Assembly: GCA_963816785.1 (NCBI GenBank)
Contig: CAWFLL010000002.1
Coordinates: 888,262 to 952,261 of the forward strand
Direction: 5' to 3'
Source of the DNA: VRUE01 sp963816785
Lineage (GTDB): Bacteria > Actinomycetota > Thermoleophilia > Solirubrobacterales > 70-9
Length of the DNA stretch: 64,000 nucleotides
Positions 56,827 through 64,000 of the stretch are shown here, piece by piece; the stretch's first letter is position 1; every line of letters begins with the position of its first letter. A program made the translations under genes and the position numbers. The notes under the pieces are model-generated. The model made no database searches and had not been told where the DNA came from. It saw only the letters and a program-made list of their open reading frames with translations.

Positions 56827-59000
56827 GACAGCCTTCCTTCTGGCGCGGACGGCGCGGCTAACCGTCGCGCGGCGACGCGGTCGGTGAACCGGCGGACTTC
56901 GAGCGCGACTACCAGCGCGGGTCCAAAAACCAGCAAGGGAAGCAGCCACGAATGCTCGAAGAGAAACACCATTGCCTGCTGATACCGCCCAATTGCCGGA
57001 GCGATAGGCCAGACCCACGGGAACGAGTCAAAGCGGCCGTCAGTGAGATCGCGACGCCGCCGTATAACGGTACCTTCCGGACTGCCGGCATGAACATCTT
57101 CCGGAATGGCCTCGTAGCGCTTCGCGTCTCGCGGCACGATCAGCGACCGCAGCGTTCGTGGGCCAGCGGTGGAACGATTTGTTCGATCACGGTGTCGATC
57201 CGCGAGCGATTCGCGGTGAACACGGCGAGACATTCTTCCGGTCCGCCTCGCGAAATGGCCACTCGGGATGGAACCAGTGCGCTGGTATCGGTTCCGCGTT
57301 AGAGTTTGAATCCGTTCTCCAATAACTTCAGGGGAAAGTGGTTCGCCCACCGGCGCAGGATCGGCTGGTCTGCGGGAGTGCCGAAAACAATCAGGTCTTT
57401 GTCGCCGACCGATTCAAGCGCGGCTGCCGTGGTCACGCTGACCTTCCAGCGCGGTTGCGCCAGTCTGCGCCCCGAATGCTCCCAGCATGTTCAACACCGC
57501 CTCGTTCCTCCGCCACAGGATCGGCTAAGTAGGAGATAGTCATCGCCATCCGGCCAAGATCGGCCCACGCCGTGAACGGATAGCCCGCATCCGCAAACAG
57601 CTCGAGTCGCGGCAGGATGACCGAGTGCGGAAGACCGCGGAGGTCGATCGATGAATCTGGCGAATCGGCGACGGTTGGCCACGCGTCGCCCGCCAGGTTG
57701 TCACGCCCGGGATCGAAATCGATCGTGAGGGTATTCGCGTACGGTCGCAGCCGCCCGGTCGGAAGCCACACGGTGTCAGCGTGCTGCGCGGCTGCGGCGG
57801 GTAGCTGAACGCTCTCGACGTCCTCATCGTTCAATCGAACGTGAAGGGCGGCGTCCCGCCCGGAGACGCCCGCGTATTGGTCCGTGAGCCGGAGCGGCAC
57901 CGATTGCCGCGCTGACAGGAAGAGATCCGGCGGTATTCGGACGTAGATGTTGACCGAGCCGGCACCTTTGATCGTCAAACGCTCTGCGCTCGTGTACGTG
58001 CCGATCGGCGCGGGCCCATCGGCTGTGAGCCACCGGGGTGCGTCGTACCGCCGACCGCGTGGTTGCGGCGCGACCTGACCCGCTGGAAGGACGTCGGTGT
58101 GCGGCGCGAACCGATCTGCTGAGTGACGAGGGTTCGAGCCACGCCGATGAGATCTTCCGGGCGTGCGGCGTCACAATCAGCAATTTGCCGTACGGGTCGC
58201 GCGGGTTGTCTCGGACGGCGACCAGCGCGCCGGTTCCGCGGGAAGCGGCGAGACGCGCTTCGAGCGCAGAACCGCGGGTCGCGAACACAAGGCGTTGCCC
58301 ATTGGCAGGCTCGCCGACGGTCACGGGAAATCGCACACCACGAACGTCCGAAAACACCCCGAACCAGGATGCGACAATCGCGGCGGCCCGCAGCGTCTCC
58401 GTATCCGGCGCGTCGGAAAACGCCACCGGCACAGATCGACGAACGCTGCCCGATTGCGTCGAGGAAGGGCACCGGCAGCAGACGACAAATCGTTGGCGAG
58501 CGGCAACCGCGATCCGCTGAAGATGAAACGCGGTCGGTGGCCGGTCTGACCGTGATCCAGGTGCCGGGCTGATTCCGACACGCCGCGCACGTTCCCCTCA
58601 GACGAAAAGACAGTGTGTTGGCAGTGGTGAGCAGGTCGGTGGGCAACGAGACAACCGTCGCGCGTGTCGAGACCGGCGACCGGCGAGAGATCGGCTACGC
58701 GCGTTCCGTTCAGCCACAACTCGAGAACGGCCTCGTTGGCGGGACCGCGATTCGTTCCTGAGCTCGAGTGGCGCTTCGCGAATGATCTTCGTGACCGGCA
58801 CATCGAAGAACACGTTTTCGACGGCTCGCGGGCCACGCAGAACGACGCCATTCTGGGAACCGGGCATCGCGCCGAGTTGATACGTCTCCTGGAACGCGTC
58901 CGGCTGTTGCGCCTGTCCTGCCCGTCCGGATACAGCCCGAAGCCAAATCACCACCAGCCCGCCGACGGTAGCGGCGCGGCGTCTCGCCCGCTTCGACTGT
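56823..59000 (-). CDS. bcsB: cellulose synthase regulatory subunit BcsB, frameshifted
   Basis: Periplasmic, membrane-anchored partner of BcsA that guides the glucan. Leader RRRAATVGGLVVIWL then QPDAFQETYQLGAMPGSQNG, VVLRGPRAVENVFFDVPVTK, IIREAPLELR. Carbohydrate-binding and flavodoxin-like parts: GSVNIYVRIPPDLFLSARQS, DRYAGVSG-like turn, TVWLPTGRLRPYANTLTIDF, SSIDLRGLPHSVILPRLELF, ADAGYPFTAWADLGRMAMTI. C-terminal helix EHSWLLPLLVFGPALVVALE. Many frame changes between 57,000 and 58,900. About 725 codons, typical for BcsB. Start codon not resolved; begins right after the bcsA stop. Confidence 0.85.
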
Positions 59001-59004
59001 GCGC

Positions 59005-61165
59005 TTACGGGTGCGGAGATGCCAGCCACAGACCGCCGACCATGACGAGGGTCAGCCCACGTACGGCCAGCGCAAGAATCTCGACGCCGCTTCTGAGCGG
59101 CCAATCGGGCTTTCGCGAACCGTGCCACGCCAGCCACGCCTCAGATCGTGAGAACGCAAGACTCAGCAGGAACTTCTCCTGCTGCAGTTCGAGAGGCAGA
59201 AACGCCAGATGCTCGGTCTGCCCGTTGGCGCCAACAATCCGAGCCGTGATGTCGCAACACGCACGGCGGTCGCGAAGCGTGAGAACGACCTGCGAGCCCG
59301 CGGAAAGCCCGAGCGCTCCGTCGAAATGTGCCGTCGCACCTCCACGCGACAGCTGCGATGTCATCCCCGTAACGTGGCGACCATCGGGTGTGAGCACCGT
59401 CAACGGTGCCTGCAGGTCCACGCGCACTTCAGAACGACGCTGTCTCCGTTCCAGCGCAACCGATGTCGCCACTGAGAGGATGACGATGTTGTAGATGGTC
59501 CACACGACGTTCATGATCACCGTGTCGTGGTGGGCCGGATCGGTCAGGTACCGATGTCGCGCCATGAAGCAGTCCGGCAACGTTCAGCGCCAGCAGACAC
59601 ACGAGGGGAAACGCGATCACGGAGATCGAAGTCCGACCGGTGGATAATGCCGCCCTTGCTGGTCACGTTGAACCTGCCGAGGCGCGGGTTGATCAGCGCG
59701 AGGAGCGTGGAGGAGGAGGAATCTACGGCGCCAGCACGGCCTCGTAGATCTCGTTCCAGAACGAAAATCGGTACTGGCGTTGTGAGCGTGAGGTCGCGAC
59801 GTGCGACAGCGACAATATGCGGAAGCGCGTAGGCGAACACCGCGAGCGAATACGCCGTAGATATTCACCCGGCCGAAAAGCAGATACACGAGGGGAACCG
59901 TCAGGAACACCAGCCGGGGCAGCGCGAAGAGAAAATGGGTGGTCGCGTTGAAGTAGCAGAGGCGTTGGGGGACGGACAGGCCACGTCGGAACAGCGGGTT
60001 CTCCAGGGCGCAGGATCTGCACCATGCCGCGCGCCCACCGCACGCGTTGCCCGATGTGCGAGGCGAGACTCTCGGTCGCCAGTCCGGCAGCCAGCGGGAT
60101 GTTCACGTATGCCGTATTCCATCCGGCGCGATGCAGGCGCAAGGCGGTATGCGCATCTTCCGTGACCGTTTCGACGGCCGTCCGCCGATCGCCTCGAGCG
60201 CCTCCCGGCGCAGGACCGCACAGGACCCGCAGAAGAAGCTGGCGTTCCAGAGATCGTTGCCGTCCTGCACCAGACGATGGAAGAGTTCGCCCTCGTTGGG
60301 AACCTTGCGGAAGCGTCCCAGGTTGTCGCTCGAATGGATCGGGCGAATAGAAGTGATGGGGCGTCTGGACGAATCCCACGCTCGGATCGCTGACGAACCA
60401 GCCGAGCGTCATCCGCAGAACGATTGGGTCGGGATGTGATCGGCGTCGAAAATCGCGATGAACTCGCCGTGCGTGTGCTCGAGCGCGTGGTTGATGTTGC
60501 CCGCCTTGGCGTGCGCGTTGGTCTCGCGGGTCAGGTAACCGACGCCGACGGCGGCGGCGAAGTCCCTGAACTCGTCGCGTCGGCCGTCGTCGAGCACGAT
60601 CACGCTCATCTTGTGGGCCGGATAGTCCATGGCGAGAGCGCCGAGCACCGTCGCCCGGACGACGGTCAGCGGCTCGTTGTACGTGGGAATGAACACGTCC
60701 ACGGTCGGCCACGTGCGCGAATCGTCCGGAAGCGGCACGGGCTGCCGGCCGAGCGGCCGCACCGTTTGGAAGTATCCAAGGATGAGCGTGGCGAATGCGT
60801 AGAATTCCGCGCCGAGGAGGAGGAGGACGAAAATCAGGTCCCACTGGCGAAGATGCCCGGCGCTCGTCATGCCCTCCCACGTCTGCGCCGAGCGCCAGTA
60901 GCCGTATCGCACCGTGGCGAAGACAGACATCGCCATCAGCGCCAGCGTCACCGTCTGAGAACGGAACGTGACGATGCAGCATCACCGCGAGAGCGATCAG
61001 CGTCCCTCCAAAGATCGCCTGCTCTTTCCAGCCGAGGGGAAGTGGGGTAAGAAGGCGAGCGGAGATCGCGGTGAGGATCAGGAGGGCGCGTGTGAGTTGG
61101 AGCGTCCGCGAGGATGGACTTCGAAGGGGATTAGAATCTGCGACTCCTTCAGCCACGTTCGACAT
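59005..61165 (-). CDS. bcsA: cellulose synthase catalytic subunit BcsA, frameshifted
   Basis: Family 2 processive glycosyltransferase using UDP-glucose. N-terminal helices (TLQLTRALLILTAISARLLT, WDLIFVLLLLGAEFYAFATL), catalytic domain VDVFIPTYNEPLTVVRATVL, SVIVLDDGRRDEF (DDG), KAGNINHALEHTHGEFIAIF, DADHIPTQSF (DxD), VTEDAHTALRLHRAGW (TED), GQRVRWARGMVQILR (QxxRW). The C-terminus (RRQRRSEVRVDLQAPLTVLT, SQLSRGGATAHFDGAL) is the c-di-GMP-binding PilZ domain (RxxxR, SxGG), then final helices. Frame changes near 60,965, 60,415, 60,300, 60,200, 60,010, 59,850 and 59,600. ~720 codons. Confidence 0.92.
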
Positions 61166-61288
61166 CGATTGGCTTCCCGTAGGATCAGCGCTCGAGTGAA
61201 CGCATCAGCGCGTGCATGCTTCCGAGCGAGAAAACGACAATAATACCGCCGCGCAATCGCATCTCCAGCCGAGGTAGACCACAGAAGT

Positions 61289-62401
61289 ATGAAGCTGAGC
61301 TTGGTCCTGATCCTCCTGGTGGCTGTCACAGAGTCAGAGCGGCGTGCTGGGACAGACGCGTGGCCGGTCCTTGTGGAAAGGCTACGTGAGCCGCTTCATG
61401 GATGACCAGGTTAGGGTCATCGATCATGACGCTGACGATCGGACGACGTCCGAGGCTCAGGCGTATGCCATGTTCTTCGCGCTTGTCGCCAACGATCGGT
61501 CGCGCTTCGACGGGTTGCTGCGATGGACGGAGCGCAATCTCGCCTCAGGCGATCTCGAGCGCAATCTGCCCGCCTGGCTGTGGGGGCGCGGATCCCAGAA
61601 CCAGTGGGGCGTGCTCGACTCGAATTCCGCGTCTGACGCAGATGTCTGGATGGCGTATACGCTGCTCGAAGCGGGTCGGGCCTGGAACGAGTCGCGCTAT
61701 ACCTCGCTCGGTCGCGCTCTGGCCGGACTCATTGCGGCCAACGAGACCGCCGAACTCCGAATTTCGGCACGGTCTCTGCCGGGTGCGAAAGGATTCCGTC
61801 AGGGCGAGGCTATCGATTGAATGCCAGCTACCTGCCGCTGCAACTGTTCGTGCGGCTCGCTCAACTGGATCCTGGCGGACCATGGCGTCAGGTCGCTGAT
61901 CGAATTCCCGCGTTGGTACGAAATTCTGCGCCCAACGGTTTCGCCACGGACTGGCTCGAGTTTTCCGAACGCGATGGGTTCAAGCCGTCGGCCGAGCGGC
62001 AGCTACGATGCGATTCGCGTGTATTTGTGGGCGGGCATGCTCGATCCGGCCACTCCCGGGCGTGACGCCATCCTCGAGGCACCTGTCAGGCATGGCGGCC
62101 GGCTGCGCACCAACGCGGTCCCACCAGCGAAGGTCTCAGCGGCCGGACGGATCACGGATCCGAACGGTCCGATTGGATTCTCTGCCGCCTGCTGCCGTAT
62201 CTGGCGGCTCTCGGCGAGGAACGACTCGAGCGTGAACAAATGTCTCGTCTCACAGTCAGCCGCCGATGCCGGAACCGGTCTGTTCCAGCATCCCGCCAGG
62301 TATTCGATCAGAATCTTGCCCTCTTTGCGCTCGGAGCGAGGGAGCGGCGGTTCTGGTTCGATGCGAACGGCGCGCTGAACACTCCGAGGCATCGGAGATA
62401 A
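61289..62401 (+). CDS. bcsZ: GH8 endoglucanase of the BcsZ type, frameshifted
   Basis: Periplasmic cellulase that trims nascent glucan. Signal start MKLSLVLILLVAV, then WKGYVSRFMDDQVRVIDHDA, TTSEAQAYAMFFALVANDRS (catalytic Glu in TSEAQ), LLRWTERNLASGDLERNLPA, QWGVLDSNSASDADVWMAYT (catalytic Asp region DSNSASDAD), NASYLPLQLFVRLAQLDPGG, APNGFATDWLEFSERDGF, YDAIRVYLWAGMLDPATPGR, DQNLALFALGAR. Ends TAA 62,399-62,401. Frame changes near 61,330, 61,800, 62,000, 62,150 and 62,320. Divergent from bcsA with 123 bp between starts. Confidence 0.9.
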
Positions 62402-62529
62402 CCGGGTCGCAGACGGCGAGCTCACACGCAACCATCTGGCATCACCTTCCAACCATTGCGCTTTTCCGTGGCGCGTCACTTGCACATCGTCTGGCGACGC
62501 GGCAGTTCCGCGAATCCAGGGAGTTATGG

Positions 62530-63100
62530 ATGCAATGTGTGACGAAAGCTTGTGTGGTCTGCGCAGTCGCGGCCGTAGTTCTGGCGCCAGTTCGAGCGCG
62601 AGCCGATGGGTATGTCACCCCCTGGCTTGGCGTCAACTTCGTTGATCGGACCGACGAGGGCAGCCGGACGTACGGCGTCACCACGCGGCTACATGGGTGC
62701 GGGCGTGTTCGGGTTCGAGGCCGACTTCGCATACGCGCCGGAATTCTTCCTCGTGAACGACGCACTTGGTAAGCGCCAGGCCGTCACCACACTGGGTAAC
62801 TTCATCTTCGGCGTACCAATCGGCGGCACACATGGCGCCGGCGTCAGCCATTCGTCACCGGTGGCTTCGGATTGATGTGGACACACCTTGATACCGGCGG
62901 TCTGGTCGACGTCTCGCGCAATGATTTCTGCTATGAGCTCGGCACCGGCATGATGGGCTTTTTCTTCGAACCACTTCGGCCTGCGCGGCGACTTGCGCTA
63001 TCTGCGAACGCTGAACGATGGGAGCCTCGGACCAGAGTTCAATCTCAGTGCCGGGAGGCTGCGCTTCTGGCGGCTCACGGGTGGAGTAGCGTTCAGATAG
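62530..63100 (+). CDS. small outer-membrane beta-barrel protein, frameshifted
   Basis: Start MQCVTKACVVCAVAAVVLAP gives a signal peptide ending VRARA. Strand-like segments: DGYVTPWLGVNFVDRTDEGS, GYMGAGVFGFEADFAYAPEF, KRQAVTTLGNFIFGVPIGGT, GGFGLMWTHLDTGGLVDVSR, LRGDLRYLRTLNDGSLG, RLRFWRLTGGVAFR. Aromatic closing strand and alternation fit an 8-stranded barrel of the OmpW/opacity class. Frame changes near 62,690, 62,850 and 62,970. Same strand as bcsZ; whether it belongs to cellulose export is unknown. Confidence 0.65.
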
Positions 63101-63227
63101 CACTTCAGAATTTGAGGATGTAAGAATTCTGAGGAGTTCAGGAATTGGGATCGGCATTATCAAGGCTTCCGAAAACATAATATGCTGATCCACGTCCTAG
63201 ATCCTCGACATCCTCGACATTCGGTCG

Positions 63228-64000
63228 TCAGAACGCGGTCACCGACTCCAACATCGGCACCCACCCGTTCATGCCGGCGGTATACGGAGTAAACGCCGCG
63301 CCATACGGTGATTTGTGAACATTCTTCAGCTCGGCGCTGAGCCATAACCGGTCGGTCGGTAAGAGATACCATTCACGCCACCAGCGTACTGGTCATGGAT
63401 CGCCAAACTGTACAAAGACCTTGGAGGTGCGAGCATACACGAGCAGGTCCTTGGGGATGACAAAATAGCTCGCGACAATTCGTAGCCGTGGTCTAACGTC
63501 TCTGTGAGCGGCATTGGTCCGTCAGCTTCGAAATCGTTCAGCCGACGGGAGCCGTATTGCCCGTTGACCGCAAGCCCGTTGTATGTTGATGTCGCCGTCG
63601 AAACGCCCACATTTTAAAGATCTCTGTTGACCGTCACCCCCGGCGCAAACGCTCCGGTAGAACACCAGGACGCCGTCAGAAAACAACTGCGACGTGTTAT
63701 CAGGATTTGTTTGATCGAGATCCGAAAAACGGTCCTCCAGCGATCGTGTAAACGAGGTGCCAGGCGGATGCGCACCTTCTTCTAGGGCGAAATAATCGTC
63801 GTACTTGGTTAACGGCTTTGCCGGGAGTTCAGCTTAGTCTCCCAGCAGCCCACCACCAGAGACTGCCGGCAACGAGCAACTCCAGTGTCGAATATTGTTC
63901 GCCGTGATATTCAGCGTATTGAGGCCGTTACGAAGAGAAATGCCGGAATAGTTCGCTCCCTTCAAGGACTACAAACCCCAAGCGTCACGTGTCGCGATGA
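63228..64000 (-). CDS. outer-membrane porin-like protein, C-terminal part (runs off right edge)
   Basis: Fragments in three frames read as one barrel: ANYSGISLRNGLNTLNITAN, NIRHWSLELLVAGSLWWW, LTKYDDYFALEEGAHPPGTS, FTRSLEDRFSDLDQTNPDNT, AFAPGVTVNRDL, NGLAVNGQYGSRRLNDFEAD, ETLDHGYELS, WEYAGGVNWYLLPTDRLWLS, AELKNVHKSPYGAAFTPYTA, ending in PMLESVTAF with C-terminal Phe. The layout recalls phosphate-selective (OprP/OprO)-type porins. Frequent frame changes; the 5' end is outside the window. Confidence 0.6.

Overview
The window reads as two unrelated bacterial sources joined near position 10,850. Positions 1 to about 10,850 look like a soil actinobacterium of the Thermoleophilia/Solirubrobacterales type: a wax-ester synthase/DGAT, several alpha/beta hydrolases, a secreted Ala/Thr-rich protein with an N-terminus typical of that group, a GNAT acetyltransferase and an ASST-type arylsulfotransferase. 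The remainder looks like an acidobacterium of the class Vicinamibacteria: DUF6152 with a tandem pair of secreted paralogues, DUF885, NHL-propeller and META-domain proteins, and dozens of short palindromes of the GTCCGGC..GCCGGAC type, whose translations give the 'VRLKPDTT' tails I associate with that group. At the join two different genes are both cut in mid-domain. A chimeric assembly is therefore the simplest explanation, and gene order across the join should not be trusted. Taxonomic statements rest on recognition, not on a search.

Both halves carry many single-base frame changes inside well-conserved families (worst at 2.8-6.5, 13.9-20.7, 31.2-32.2, 47-48.9 and 56.8-63.1 kb), while neighbouring stretches (25.2-29.6 kb) are clean. 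This is more like uncorrected long-read indels than real gene decay. I give one span per biological gene and note where the frame moves.

Actinobacterial part: a truncated hydrolase at the left edge; four copies of the 3' half of a tRNA-Met-like gene, three of them preceded by the same ~30-bp module and a fourth by a diverged version (490-660, 1458-1526, 2520-2608, 4428-4535), which look like attachment-site scars enclosing small cargo (DUF1801 gene, secreted repeat protein, wax-ester synthase); then an esterase and membrane acyltransferase, a short dimeric alpha-beta barrel-type protein, GNAT, a secreted protein, an alpha/beta hydrolase and the truncated ASST.

Acidobacterial part, left to right: truncated Abhydrolase_10; DUF6152 and two secreted paralogues; DUF885 peptidase-like; NHL propeller; beta-barrel protein; the lysine/DAP succinylase genes dapC-dapD-dapE; B12-binding radical SAM; Dps; SMP-30 protein; a repeat array; a Ser/Thr kinase with TPRs; methyltransferase; META protein; a stress/envelope cluster (OmpA, YidB, YsnF, DUF2382); PilZ; an ECF42 sigma factor with its DGPF partner; a decayed stretch with DinB and DUF998 remnants; a membrane HTH-PEGA protein; a tightly packed GH3 / enolase-superfamily / fatty-acid hydroxylase / membrane protein / SGNH lipoprotein cluster; a phytase-like protein; kynA-kynU tryptophan catabolism; a secreted metalloprotease; CsbD, response regulator, MEDS sensor, FmdB and YtxH; a Vms1-like release-factor-fold protein facing an asparagine-synthase-like PP-loop protein; and a cellulose locus (bcsB-bcsA, divergent GH8 bcsZ, beta-barrel proteins) that runs off the right edge.

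The strongest candidates for something undescribed are the tRNA-Met scar cassettes, the GH3-enolase-hydroxylase cluster, and two dispersed palindromic repeat families that read into the ends of genes.
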